From positions 1-64,000 of the forward strand of contig CALWBQ010000008.1 in the NCBI GenBank assembly GCA_944376125.1: a stretch of 64,000 nucleotides of DNA. The letters are read 5' to 3'. The DNA comes from an uncultured Lachnospiraceae bacterium. GTDB lineage: Bacteria; Bacillota; Clostridia; Lachnospirales; Lachnospiraceae. The notes below the pieces were generated by a model. That model was given only the letters and a program-made list of their open reading frames with translations, was not told where the DNA came from and ran no database searches. Below are positions 1 through 8,347 of the stretch, piece after piece. The position numbers and the translations under genes are program-made. Within the stretch, counting starts at the first letter, position 1. Each line of letters opens with the position of its first letter.

Positions 1-299
1 CGAATGTTATATCGTCTTTGCCATGTCCATGAGACCTCCCCGGGTACTCACGCGTTCTTTCCCACTTATACCTGCTCCGTTTACTGCTGGCGTTCCGTGC
101 AGTTATTGGACTTTGGTTTGTACTGCAACCTCATCCACGCTTCACAGCCTATCCGGACAACTTTTACAGGCCAGTGGTTTGCTTCCGGCTTCCTTCAGAC
201 CCCACCTTGCGATGACGCCCTTGCCATTGGCTGCACCCTTCCCACTGCCGGGCGGGTCAGGGACTTTCACCCCTTAGAACGTGTGCCCGCCGGGCACAC
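1..299 (-). mobile_element. Group II intron, 5' end (domain I), cut by window edge
   Basis: Read on the minus strand, the element starts at 299 with GTGTG, matching the GUGYG 5' end of group II introns. A short GC hairpin and an AAGGGGTGAAAGTCCC block follow, then a structured stretch typical of domain I (GAAGGAAGCCGGAAGCAAAC, then ATAGGCTGTGAAGCGTGGATG). The rest of the intron, including any reverse transcriptase, would lie beyond position 1. It is inserted about 4 bases beyond the stem of an intrinsic terminator (303-343) on the same strand, which is the known target preference of bacterial class C introns. The intron class is an inference from that site. Plus-strand open frames here (for example 4-327) overlap the structured RNA and look non-coding. 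Confidence 0.75.
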
Positions 300-302
300 A
301 GC

Positions 303-343
303 AAAGCGGGCAGGTCCCTCACTGTGAGAGACCTGCCCGCTTT
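303..343. terminator. Strong intrinsic terminator hairpin
   Basis: A near-perfect hairpin with arms of about 20 bases (303-322 and 324-343, one G-U type mismatch) starts with AAAGCGGGCAGG and ends CCTGCCCGCTTT. It follows the minus-strand gene ending at 359 and has short T runs on both sides, so it could work in both directions. The group II intron begins immediately downstream on the minus strand. Confidence 0.85.
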
Positions 344-358
344 CGATTCCTTAAATCT

Positions 359-841
359 TTACTGAACAGAAGTGTATTCAATCCCATTAATGATTCCCTG
401 GCGGTTTGTATAGAATGTCAGGGTAAAACCATCATACTGATATGCGTAGACGCCTTTTGATTCTGTATAATCCTCTCCGTAGGCTTCCTCCATGGCTGCT
501 GTATCAGAGCCAATAGAAATACCCTCTGCAGTCTGGGCAGCATCGGTCTTTAAATAGACAGAGCTGATACAGTCCACCCCATCCATGGGATAGACGGAGA
601 TTTCTACATCTTTGTATACATATATCTTTTCTTTGCCTTGATAGTTGCAGTTCTCTGCCTCATAAAAATTATCTGCCTTGCCAAGATCAGCAAGAACTGG
701 AGCAGCCTCCCCGTTGACAGAAATCTCAGTATCTCCTACATTGGAGCTCCCATCAGCTTCAGCAGCCCAGGCAGTCAGAATGCCAAATGAACTGGTAAAC
801 AGAACTGCAGTCAAGAGCAATACCCACAATTTTCTCTTCAT
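359..841 (-). CDS. Small exported protein of unknown function
   Basis: A protein of about 160 residues. The start is placed at the ATG at 841 because AAGGGG lies just upstream and the following residues (MKRKLWVLLLTAVLF...) form a classic Sec signal peptide with a likely cleavage after the Ala-Trp-Ala-Ala segment near residue 27. An in-frame start at 922 would put unrelated charged residues ahead of the signal peptide. The mature part is acidic, rich in Tyr, Asp and Glu, with alternating short hydrophobic segments suggesting a small beta-rich extracellular domain; no catalytic motif is recognised. It has its own promoter (876-904) and a terminator (303-343), so it appears monocistronic. The role is unknown. 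Confidence 0.7.
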   Translation of the reverse strand: MKRKLWVLLLTAVLFTSSFGILTAWAAEADGSSNVGDTEISVNGEAAPVLADLGKADNFYEAENCNYQGKEKIYVYKDVEISVYPMDGVDCISSVYLKTDAAQTAEGISIGSDTAAMEEAYGEDYTESKGVYAYQYDGFTLTFYTNRQGIINGIEYTSVQ

Positions 842-875
842 GGTAATAGCCCCTTTTCTTTTCTTCTGTAATACC

Positions 876-904
876 ATTCTAACATCTTTATCTTTTGATT
901 TCAA
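876..904 (-). promoter_or_regulatory. Candidate sigma-A promoter for the small exported protein
   Basis: On the minus strand, TTGAAA (899-904) and TAGAAT (876-881) are separated by 17 bases, about 35 bases upstream of the start at 841. Confidence 0.55.
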
Positions 905-943
905 GGCCGCTGCCGGCTCCAAATCTTACGATATTCTAACGAA

Positions 944-1387
944 TCAGTTTCGATTTTCTATCTCCGCCAGCATGTCCACGCGGCGCTGATGGCGGCCTCC
1001 CTCGTATTCTGCATTCAGCCATTCTTCCGTAATCATCTTTGCCATCTCGCTTCCAACTACCCTGGCGCCAAACGCCAGGACATTGGAATTGTTATGCATT
1101 TTGGACAGTTTTGCAGTGTATGGCTCGCTGCATACACAGGCCCGTATTCCTTTCACTTTGTTGGCAGCCAGAGAGATTCCCACGCCCGTTCCACAGATTG
1201 CAATTCCCAGGTCAGCCTCGCCGGATGCTACAGCCCGGCCAACCTTCTCCCCATAAACCGGATAGTCGCAGCTCTCCGCAGAGTTGGTCCCCAGGTCAAT
1301 GACTTCATAGCCCTTCTCTTCCACAAATGCCTTGATAATATTTTTCAGCTCCACTGCTGTGTGGTCGTTTCCCATTGCAATTTTCAT
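944..1387 (-). CDS. rpiB: Ribose-5-phosphate isomerase B
   Basis: Interconverts ribulose 5-phosphate and ribose 5-phosphate in the non-oxidative pentose phosphate pathway. The 147-residue length is normal for RpiB/LacAB proteins. The N-terminal MKIAMGNDH segment corresponds to the family's substrate-binding GxDH motif. Cys65 in ICGTGVG is the expected catalytic base, and His98 in KMHNNSN matches the second catalytic position. The start codon overlaps the last codon of aroC (ATGA at 1384-1387), so the two are translationally coupled. Coupling of a pentose phosphate enzyme to chorismate synthase is plausible because the shikimate pathway draws erythrose 4-phosphate from the same pool; that link is inference. 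Confidence 0.95.
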   Translation of the reverse strand: MKIAMGNDHTAVELKNIIKAFVEEKGYEVIDLGTNSAESCDYPVYGEKVGRAVASGEADLGIAICGTGVGISLAANKVKGIRACVCSEPYTAKLSKMHNNSNVLAFGARVVGSEMAKMITEEWLNAEYEGGRHQRRVDMLAEIENRN

Positions 1388-2544
1388 GTTTCGCTGTTCT
1401 CCCTTTCGTATTCTTCTCTCCGCTCTTCCTCCAATGCTGAGGAATATGCAAAAAATGTCTGGATCCGGTCAAGTCTCGAAGCCATAGAAATCAGCAGCAT
1501 GTCTGCCACAGTCAGCGCAGCCATGGCTTCCACTACCACCACAGCCCTCGGCACAATAATCGGGTCATGGCGGCCTTTGATCTCAATCTTTGTCTCCTTC
1601 CCATCCCTTGTCACCGTATCCTGCGGCGAGGCGATAGAGGATGTAGGCTTAAAGGCAGCCCGAAAAACCAGGCGGCTTCCATCGCTCATACCGCCAAGCA
1701 CGCCGCCGGAGTGGTTTGTCTTTTTATAGATATTTCCATCTTTTCCTATGCCGAAGGCGTCATTATTCTGAGAGCCGCAGGATTTTGCTGCCTGAAAACC
1801 GTCCCCGATCTCAAACCCCTTTACAGCTCCGATGGACATAACAGCCTTGGCCAGATTGGCGCTGAGCTTCTCAAAGACAGGCTCACCGATTCCCACCGGA
1901 AGGCCGGAAATCTCACATTCCACCACGCCGCCGGAGGAATCCTTCTTCGCCATCAGCTCTCTTAAATAGGCTTCGGCCTTCTCAGCCGCACAGGCATCCG
2001 GCATATACAGGCCATTTTTATCTCTCTCGTCTAAGTCAAAGCGGGCTGGATCTACCTCAATGGGCCCCACAGACCGGGTCCATGCCTGAATCTCTATGCC
2101 CAGCGACTTTAAAAAAGCGGCGGCAACGGCTCCCGCAGCCACTCTCCCGATCGTCTCCCTTCCGGAGGATCTTCCGCCTCCCCGGTAATCCCGGAAACCA
2201 TATTTCATATCAAATGTGTAGTCAGCATGTCCCGGACGATACATGTCCATAATATTTCCATAATCTTTTGAGCGCTGATCCTGGTTGTGAACAAACATGG
2301 CAATAGGCGTCCCGGTAGTCCTGCCCTCAAAAATTCCAGAGAGCAGCTCTACCTTATCCCCTTCGTTTCTCTGGGTCGTATATCGATTCTGCCCCGGTCT
2401 TCTCCGATCCAGATATTTCTGGACATCCTCTTCTGTCAGCGGAAGCCCCGACGGGCATCCGTCAATCACCACTCCAATTCCCTTGCCGTGGGATTCCCCC
2501 CAGGTTGTTATTTTCCATATTGTTCCAAAGGTTGATCCTGCCAT
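1384..2544 (-). CDS. aroC: Chorismate synthase
   Basis: Last step of the shikimate pathway: removes phosphate from 5-enolpyruvylshikimate 3-phosphate to give chorismate, using reduced FMN. The 386-residue length fits. Visible family signatures are GESHG near residue 17, the [14 protein letters not shown] block near residues 118-131, the internal GSQNNDAF motif, and the C-terminal AFKPTSSI and GRHDP motifs that shape the FMN and substrate site. The start has GAGGAGA upstream. It lies 37 bases downstream of the lactonase stop and overlaps rpiB by 4 bases, so the three genes may be co-transcribed. Confidence 0.96.
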   Translation of the reverse strand: MAGSTFGTIWKITTWGESHGKGIGVVIDGCPSGLPLTEEDVQKYLDRRRPGQNRYTTQRNEGDKVELLSGIFEGRTTGTPIAMFVHNQDQRSKDYGNIMDMYRPGHADYTFDMKYGFRDYRGGGRSSGRETIGRVAAGAVAAAFLKSLGIEIQAWTRSVGPIEVDPARFDLDERDKNGLYMPDACAAEKAEAYLRELMAKKDSSGGVVECEISGLPVGIGEPVFEKLSANLAKAVMSIGAVKGFEIGDGFQAAKSCGSQNNDAFGIGKDGNIYKKTNHSGGVLGGMSDGSRLVFRAAFKPTSSIASPQDTVTRDGKETKIEIKGRHDPIIVPRAVVVVEAMAALTVADMLLISMASRLDRIQTFFAYSSALEEERREEYERENSET

Positions 2545-2581
2545 AGTCTCGTCTCCTCGCTGTCGTCTCAGCAGCCGTTTT

Positions 2582-3640
2582 TTATCTCACGCGAACCAGC
2601 GCGCAGCAGTTGGGTTCATTGACCTCAATACTGCGGCTGCTCATAACCATCTGCTTTTTCTCATAGTCAATCTTAAAAAATGTGATCGTGCCGCTTTCGT
2701 GATTCAGCGACGCCACATGCCTCTGATCCGGAAAGATTGCGATATCTTTCGGATATACGCCGCTGATAGGAAGGCTGAAAAGATCCTCCAGAAGGCCCGT
2801 CTCCGCATCCCGGCTGTACACTGTCAGCACATTGTCTCCTGCATTGGTGCAGTACACATACTTCTCATCGTAAGACAGCCTCATAGCGCACGCCGCCGTC
2901 AAAAGCCCCTCATCCTTCACATGGTTTACTGTCGGGATCGTCTGGATTCTCTCGATTTTCGGCGCCCGCTCTCCAGTCTCATAGGTAAATACATCAATCA
3001 CGTTTTTCAGCTCATACATCAGGTAAATAAACCGGCCGTCAGAGCTGAATCTAAAATGCCTCGGAGCGGATTCCAGATCACAGCGAATCGCGTCAACCTG
3101 GATCAATTTTTCTTCTTTTTCGTTAAAGCGGTATATTTTGACCTGATCGATCCCCAGATCCGCCACCATTACAAACTTGCCGTCCGGCGTTCTCCTGGTG
3201 CAGCTAATGTGGGGACGGAAATTCCGCTCTGCCACGCTGCCGTAGCCCTTATGAAATACGCCGTCCACAATCCGCCCTATGGATCCATCGGGATTCAGCT
3301 TTAAAACCGTTGCCTTGCCGTCATGGTACCCGGACACAAACAGGTACTTGTCCTCTGCGTCCGTAGAGAGATGACAGCCTCTCATTCCTTTAATATTAGC
3401 ACTGTTCAGCCGGGTCAGTGCCCCGTTCTCCAGAATGCGGAAAGAAACGACCCCTTCATCTGCGATCGAGTACAGCGTCTTGCCGCTGTTGGATGCAATC
3501 ACATATGAGGAGTTATTTACCTCAACTTCGCAGCGCTTTTCAAATCTTCCCTTCTCCACATCCACATCATATACGGTAATTCCCTTGGCCTTCCCTGTAT
3601 AAGAATAGGATCCTACGTAAGCCATGTACGTCCCTTCCAT
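2582..3640 (-). CDS. Lactonase family beta-propeller protein (6-phosphogluconolactonase-like)
   Basis: A protein of about 352 residues of the YbhE-type seven-bladed beta-propeller lactonase family. Repeated blade signatures appear, such as GTYMAYVGSYSYTGKAKGI at the N-terminus, then SNSGKTLYS, HLSTDAEDKYLFVSGY, HISCTRRTPDGKFVMVADLG, HFRFSSDGRFIYL and RLSYDEKYVYCTNAG. Family members hydrolyse 6-phosphogluconolactone, but many paralogues act on other lactones or are uncharacterised, so the substrate is not settled. The start at 3640 is chosen because AGGAGG sits 9 bases upstream; the longer in-frame start at 3733 lacks this. It probably heads the aroC-rpiB transcript, linking it by position to pentose phosphate metabolism. 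Confidence 0.85.
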   Translation of the reverse strand: MEGTYMAYVGSYSYTGKAKGITVYDVDVEKGRFEKRCEVEVNNSSYVIASNSGKTLYSIADEGVVSFRILENGALTRLNSANIKGMRGCHLSTDAEDKYLFVSGYHDGKATVLKLNPDGSIGRIVDGVFHKGYGSVAERNFRPHISCTRRTPDGKFVMVADLGIDQVKIYRFNEKEEKLIQVDAIRCDLESAPRHFRFSSDGRFIYLMYELKNVIDVFTYETGERAPKIERIQTIPTVNHVKDEGLLTAACAMRLSYDEKYVYCTNAGDNVLTVYSRDAETGLLEDLFSLPISGVYPKDIAIFPDQRHVASLNHESGTITFFKIDYEKKQMVMSSRSIEVNEPNCCALVRVR

Positions 3641-3726
3641 CACAAATTCCCTCCTGTTTTGCCGTTGTTTCAGCAAGCTGGTTCTATCATACCATAGTTT
3701 CCATGTAAATGCCAGAGAAAAAACTA

Positions 3727-3754
3727 TTGACATATCCAGAATTGATAGTATAAT
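3727..3754 (+). promoter_or_regulatory. Consensus promoter of the XRE-pot operon
   Basis: Exact TTGACA (3727-3732) and exact TATAAT (3749-3754) with a 16-base spacer, 60 bases upstream of the XRE-cupin start. Confidence 0.8.
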
Positions 3755-3766
3755 GTCCCTTGCATT

Positions 3767-3783
3767 GTTTAGTATTAGTAAAC
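3767..3783. promoter_or_regulatory. Candidate operator palindrome downstream of the pot promoter
   Basis: Inverted repeat GTTTA-N7-TAAAC lies around +6 to +22 relative to the predicted transcription start. A repressor bound here would block early elongation. The encoded XRE-cupin regulator is the obvious candidate ligand, by autoregulation. Confidence 0.45.
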
Positions 3784-3814
3784 TTTAAATTTAGAATTTT
3801 TAGGAGTATTTTTC

Positions 3815-4348
3815 ATGCAGATTGGCGAAAAAATCAGAGAGCTGCGCACTGTAAAAGGACTCACCCAGGAAGAGCTGGCCGACCGCGCCGAATTGTCCAA
3901 AGGATTCATCTCCCAGGTGGAGCGGGACCTGACTTCCCCCTCCATCGCAACGCTGATGGACATTCTCCAGTGCCTTGGGACTTCCATCGGTGAATTTTTC
4001 CAGGAAGAGGCCGAGGAGCAGATTGTCTTCGGTAAAAATGACTTTTTTGAAAAGCAGGATCCTGAGCTGCAGAACATCATCCAGTGGATTGTTCCCAATG
4101 CCCAGAAGAACTCTATGGAACCGATTCTTCTGACTCTGAAAGCCGGAGGCTCCACTTATCCGGACAATCCCCATGAGGGAGAGGAATTCGGCTACGTTCT
4201 GCAGGGGTCCGTGACTATCCATCTGGGCAGCCGCATTTACAAAGCAAAAAAAGGCGAGGCTTTCTACTTTTCCAGCGACAAGCCCCATTACCTAAGCAGC
4301 AAAGCCGGGGCGGCCGTCCTCTGGATCAGCTCTCCCCCCAGTTTTTAG
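3815..4348 (+). CDS. XRE-family regulator with C-terminal cupin (polyamine operon regulator)
   Basis: A 177-residue two-domain regulator. Residues 1-60 form a Cro/C1-type helix-turn-helix (QIGEKIRELRTVKGLTQEEL, then AELSKGFISQVERDLTSPS). Residues about 105-175 form a small cupin with PHEGEEFGYVLQG and the closing FYFSSDKPHYLSS segment. This architecture is shared with PuuR-type regulators that sense polyamines or related small molecules through the cupin. It is the first gene of an operon with potA, potB and potCD (30-base gap to potA), so it most likely controls polyamine uptake and itself. The start has TAGGAG upstream. Ligand identity is inferred from context. Confidence 0.88.
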   Translation: MQIGEKIRELRTVKGLTQEELADRAELSKGFISQVERDLTSPSIATLMDILQCLGTSIGEFFQEEAEEQIVFGKNDFFEKQDPELQNIIQWIVPNAQKNSMEPILLTLKAGGSTYPDNPHEGEEFGYVLQGSVTIHLGSRIYKAKKGEAFYFSSDKPHYLSSKAGAAVLWISSPPSF

Positions 4349-4378
4349 CGCTACTATATACATTTAGGAGGAAATGCC

Positions 4379-5455
4379 ATGAATCAGCCACTTATTGATC
4401 TGGTAAATATCAGCAAAAGTTTCGACGGTGACATTGTTCTGGATGATTTGAATCTTTCCGTGCAGGAAAATACCTTTGTCACCCTCCTGGGCCCCAGCGG
4501 CTGCGGAAAGACCACAACTCTCAGGATCATCGGCGGTTTTGAGCGCCCTGATAAAGGCAGCGTGATCTTCAGCGGGAATGACATTACGAAGCTCCCCCCA
4601 AATAAAAGGCAGCTCAACACGGTATTCCAAAAGTATGCCCTGTTTCCCCACATGAATATTGCGGAAAATATTGCCTTTGGCCTTAAAATCAAAGGGAAGT
4701 CCAAATCTTACATCCAGGATAAAATTAAATATGCCCTAAAACTGGTAAATCTGGACGGCTTCGAGAACCGCAGCATCGATTCCCTCAGCGGCGGCCAGCA
4801 GCAGAGAATCGCCATCGCCAGAGCCATCGTCAACGAGCCGAAGCTCCTTCTGCTGGATGAACCTCTGGGTGCCCTGGACCTGAAGCTGCGGCAGGACATG
4901 CAGTACGAGCTGATCCGCCTGAAAAATGAGCTGGGCATTACCTTTATCTATGTCACCCACGACCAGGAAGAGGCCCTGACTATGTCCGATACCATTGTGG
5001 TTATGAACCAGGGGTATATCCAGCAGATGGGTTCTCCGGAACAGATCTACAATGAACCGGAAAATGCTTTTGTAGCAGACTTTATTGGAGAAAGCAACAT
5101 TGTGAACGGCATTATGGTTCGGGATGAGCTGGTAGAGATTTTCGGAGCCAAATTCCCCTGCGTAGACAAAGGCTTCGGCCAGAATGTCCCGGTGGACGTT
5201 GTCATCCGCCCGGAAGATATCGACCTGCTGCAGCCTGGCGAGGGGAGTCTGGACGGCATTGTAACCCACCTGATCTTCAAGGGAGTCCACTACGAGATGG
5301 AAGTCACTACGCCGGACGGATTTGAATGGCTGGTCCACAGCACTGATATGTTCCCTGTAGGGCAGAAGGTAAGCATCCATGTGGATCCCTTTGATATCCA
5401 GATTATGAACAAGCCGGAGTCCGAAGATGAGGAGGCGTTGGGAGTCAATGAATAG
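4379..5455 (+). CDS. potA: Spermidine/putrescine ABC transporter ATP-binding protein
   Basis: Cytoplasmic ATPase that powers polyamine import. In order: Walker [10 protein letters not shown] (residues 38-46), Q-loop near residue 83 ([11 protein letters not shown]), signature LSGGQQQR, Walker [13 protein letters not shown], the H-loop THDQEEAL, then a C-terminal TOBE-type regulatory domain (about 240-345). The 358 residues are normal for PotA. The start has AGGAGG upstream. The 3' end overlaps the start of potB, showing translational coupling. Confidence 0.95.
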   Translation: MNQPLIDLVNISKSFDGDIVLDDLNLSVQENTFVTLLGPSGCGKTTTLRIIGGFERPDKGSVIFSGNDITKLPPNKRQLNTVFQKYALFPHMNIAENIAFGLKIKGKSKSYIQDKIKYALKLVNLDGFENRSIDSLSGGQQQRIAIARAIVNEPKLLLLDEPLGALDLKLRQDMQYELIRLKNELGITFIYVTHDQEEALTMSDTIVVMNQGYIQQMGSPEQIYNEPENAFVADFIGESNIVNGIMVRDELVEIFGAKFPCVDKGFGQNVPVDVVIRPEDIDLLQPGEGSLDGIVTHLIFKGVHYEMEVTTPDGFEWLVHSTDMFPVGQKVSIHVDPFDIQIMNKPESEDEEALGVNE

Positions 5456-6269
5456 TCCAAAAACCAAATATCTGGCATTTCCTTACATTGTGTGGATGAT
5501 CGGCTTTACCATTATTCCCCTGGCTCTGATCGTCTATTATGGCCTGACTGACAAAACCGGCTCGTTCACCCTGGAAAACGTGCTCTCTATTGCCACGCCG
5601 GAGCATGTAAAAGCCCTCTTTCTGTCCCTGGCCCTCTCGCTGGCCAGCACAGTCATCTGCCTTCTGCTGGCTTACCCGCTGGCAATGATCCTTCGGAAAA
5701 AAGGCGTTGGTGCCGGGAGCTTTATCGTGTTTATTTTCATCCTCCCAATGTGGATGAACTTTCTGTTAAGAACCCTGGCCTGGCAGACCCTTCTGGAAAA
5801 GAGCGGCGTCATCAATGGCATCCTCTCTGCCCTAGGGCTCCCCGGCATCGCCATTATCAATACCCCCTGGGCTATCATTCTGGGTATGGTGTACAATTTC
5901 CTGCCTTTTATGGTGCTGCCGATTTACAACATCCTAATGAAGATCGATGACAATACCATCAACGCGGCAAAGGATCTGGGAGCTAACAGCCTCCAGACCT
6001 TCCTTCACATCTGGCTGCCTTTGAGCGTCCCTGGAATCATCAGCGGCATTACGATGGTATTTGTCCCCGCCCTGACCACCTTCGTCATCTCCAATCTGCT
6101 GGGCGGAAGCAAGATCCTCCTGATCGGCAATGTCATTGAACAGGAATTTACCAGGGGGAGCAACTGGCACCTGGGCTCCGGCCTGTCCCTGGTGCTGATG
6201 GTATTTATCCTCATCAGCATGGCGCTGATCGCCAAATACGATAAGAACGGGGAGGGAAGTACATTCTGA
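5448..6269 (+). CDS. potB: Spermidine/putrescine ABC transporter permease PotB
   Basis: Integral membrane subunit of about 273 residues with six predicted transmembrane segments. The binding-protein-dependent transport signature (EAA loop, [20 protein letters not shown]) near residues 171-190 contacts the ATPase. The start at 5448 inside the end of potA is preferred because GGGAG lies 4 bases upstream and [19 protein letters not shown] is a typical PotB N-terminus; an upstream start at 5427 would add seven charged residues. Its stop overlaps the start of potCD (TGATG at 6267-6271). Confidence 0.93.
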   Translation: MNSPKTKYLAFPYIVWMIGFTIIPLALIVYYGLTDKTGSFTLENVLSIATPEHVKALFLSLALSLASTVICLLLAYPLAMILRKKGVGAGSFIVFIFILPMWMNFLLRTLAWQTLLEKSGVINGILSALGLPGIAIINTPWAIILGMVYNFLPFMVLPIYNILMKIDDNTINAAKDLGANSLQTFLHIWLPLSVPGIISGITMVFVPALTTFVISNLLGGSKILLIGNVIEQEFTRGSNWHLGSGLSLVLMVFILISMALIAKYDKNGEGSTF

Positions 6270-8194
6270 TGAAAACAAAGAAAATAAAGAAATGGCTGGA
6301 AGATTTCTATCTGGTAATCATTCTTCTCTTTTTATATGCCCCGATCTTTACGATGATGGTCCTCTCCTTTAACAATTCTAAATCCAGGACCCAGTGGGGC
6401 GGCTTTACTGTCAAATGGTACGGCCAGATGTTTGAAAGTTCTTCCATCATGGATGCACTCTACTACACTCTGATTATTGCCTTTTTGTCGGCCCTGATTG
6501 CCTCCATCATCGGCACTGTCGCCGCCATCGGCATTAACCGGATGAAAAAGCTCCCCCGCACTATCACCATTGGGCTGAATAATATTCCCATGCTGAACTC
6601 CGAGATCGTTACCGGCATATCCCTGATGCTGGTCTTTATCGCATTCGGCATCAGTCTGGGCTTTAAAACTATCCTGCTGGCCCACATAACCTTCAATATC
6701 CCTTATGTAGTTCTCAACGTGATGCCCAAGCTAAAGCAGACTGACTATTCCGCCTATGAGGCGGCCCAGGATCTGGGGGCGACGCCTCTCCAGGCTTTCT
6801 TTAAAGTGGTGTTTCCGGATATTTTCCCGGGGATTCTCTCCGGTTTCCTGATGGCCTTTACTATGTCTTTGGACGATTTTATCATCACCCATTTCACCAG
6901 AGGTGCAGGGATCAATACTCTGTCTACCCTAATTTACAGTGAAGTTCGCCGGGGCATCCAGCCGTCTATGTACGCCCTGTCCACGGTGATCTTCATCACA
7001 GTCCTGGTTCTTCTTCTGATCACGAATTTTGCACCAGAAAACCAGACGGGGATCCCGGCGTCAAAAGCGGAAGCGGCCATGAAGAAAAGGCGCAGAAACA
7101 ATAATATCCGCAAAGGCATCTTGGCTCTCGCTGCCTTCACCATCGTAGCCTCAGTATCCTTTGCCACCTACAAAAAGTATGCTTCCAGCCATTCCAATGA
7201 GCTGTACGTGTACAACTGGGGAGAATACATTGATCCGGAAGTGATCGAGCTTTTTGAGGAAGAAACTGGGATCCATGTCACCTATGACATGTTTGAGACC
7301 AATGAAGAGATGTACCCCGTCATCGAGGCGGGAGCCGTCCAGTACGATGTCGTCTGTCCTTCAGACTACATGATCCAGAAAATGGCGGAAAACGGCCTTC
7401 TGGCTGAGATTAACTTTGACAATATCCCCAATATCTCCAATATTGACGAGACCTTTATGGAACAGTCCAGGAGCTTCGATCCTCAGAACCGCTATTCTGT
7501 TCCCTATACCTGGGGAACTGTGGGAATCCTCTACAACACGAAAATCATCGAAGAGCGAGGACTCCCTGTTCCCACCAGATGGTCAGATCTGTGGAACCCT
7601 GCCTATGCAGGCGAAATCCTGATGCAGGATTCCGTTCGGGATGCCTTTATGGTGGCCCTGAAATCCCTGGGTTATTCCATGAACACAGTAGATGAAACGG
7701 AACTCACCCAGGCCAGGGATCTTTTGATCCAGCAGAAACCTCTTGTCCAAGCCTATGTAATCGACCAGGTCCGGGACAAAATGATCGGCGGCGAAGCGGC
7801 CATCGGCGTTATCTATTCCGGCGAGATGCTCTTCATCCAAGAAGAGGTGAAGAATCTGGGACTGGATTACAGCCTGGAATACGTCATTCCGGAAGAAGGC
7901 ACTAATCTCTGGCTGGATTCCTGGGTCATCCCCTCCAACGCCCGAAACAAAGAAAATGCAGAAAAATGGATCAATTTTCTCTGCCGGCCCGATATCGCCA
8001 AGATGAATTTTGATTATATCACCTATTCGACGCCCAACAAAGCCGCCAAGGCACTGCTGGACGAGGATATCCAGAACAACAAAGCCATCTTCCCTGATAC
8101 GGACAAGCTGGTAAACTGTGAAGTCTTCCAATATTTAGGCGATGAAGCCGACACCCTGTACAATGAGCTTTGGAAAGAGGTAAAATCCAATTAA
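6269..8194 (+). CDS. potCD: PotC-PotD fusion: polyamine permease joined to its binding protein
   Basis: A 641-residue fusion. Residues 1 to about 260 are a PotC permease with six transmembrane segments and the EAA loop (AAQDLGATPLQAFFKVVFPD near 165-184). A basic linker (KKRRRNNNIRKG) and a seventh hydrophobic helix (about 281-300) follow. Residues about 307-641 form a PotD-like periplasmic-binding fold beginning LYVYNWGEYIDPEVIELFEE, with the conserved polyamine-site segments DVVCPSDYMI and SVPYTWGTVGILYN. The helix anchors the binding protein to the membrane in place of the usual lipid-modified cysteine, giving a fixed one-to-one ratio with the permease. Such fusions are known in Firmicutes. 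It is the last gene before the terminator at 8212-8280. Confidence 0.93.
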   Translation: MKTKKIKKWLEDFYLVIILLFLYAPIFTMMVLSFNNSKSRTQWGGFTVKWYGQMFESSSIMDALYYTLIIAFLSALIASIIGTVAAIGINRMKKLPRTITIGLNNIPMLNSEIVTGISLMLVFIAFGISLGFKTILLAHITFNIPYVVLNVMPKLKQTDYSAYEAAQDLGATPLQAFFKVVFPDIFPGILSGFLMAFTMSLDDFIITHFTRGAGINTLSTLIYSEVRRGIQPSMYALSTVIFITVLVLLLITNFAPENQTGIPASKAEAAMKKRRRNNNIRKGILALAAFTIVASVSFATYKKYASSHSNELYVYNWGEYIDPEVIELFEEETGIHVTYDMFETNEEMYPVIEAGAVQYDVVCPSDYMIQKMAENGLLAEINFDNIPNISNIDETFMEQSRSFDPQNRYSVPYTWGTVGILYNTKIIEERGLPVPTRWSDLWNPAYAGEILMQDSVRDAFMVALKSLGYSMNTVDETELTQARDLLIQQKPLVQAYVIDQVRDKMIGGEAAIGVIYSGEMLFIQEEVKNLGLDYSLEYVIPEEGTNLWLDSWVIPSNARNKENAEKWINFLCRPDIAKMNFDYITYSTPNKAAKALLDEDIQNNKAIFPDTDKLVNCEVFQYLGDEADTLYNELWKEVKSN

Positions 8195-8211
8195 TCTGCT
8201 GTAAATGATCC

Positions 8212-8280
8212 ATGCTCTAAGTGACTTCTCGGCCGCGGCATTTGCCATGGTTAAGAGAAAGATCACTTAGAGCATTTCTA
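8212..8280. terminator. Hairpin terminator between convergent potCD and Crp/Fnr genes
   Basis: Arms ATGCTCTAAGTGA (8212-8224) and TCACTTAGAGCAT (8263-8275) are perfectly complementary, with a GC-rich inner stem and a following TTCTATTTT tract for the plus strand. It can serve both converging genes. Confidence 0.8.
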
Positions 8281-8347
8281 TTTTGGTTCCCGCTGCTGTG
8301 ATAGAGTCAGAGAGCCTGTCCAGTCCCATCTCCCCTGTGCGCGGATA

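Noticed and set aside
4..327. Open frames on the plus strand at the left end (about 107 and 84 residues)
   Set aside because: They run antisense through structured group II intron domain I and a terminator, have no ribosome binding site, and lack protein-like composition.
4384..5478. Long antisense open frames opposite potA and potB
   Set aside because: They mirror the codon pattern of strongly supported genes and have no ribosome binding sites or recognisable domains.
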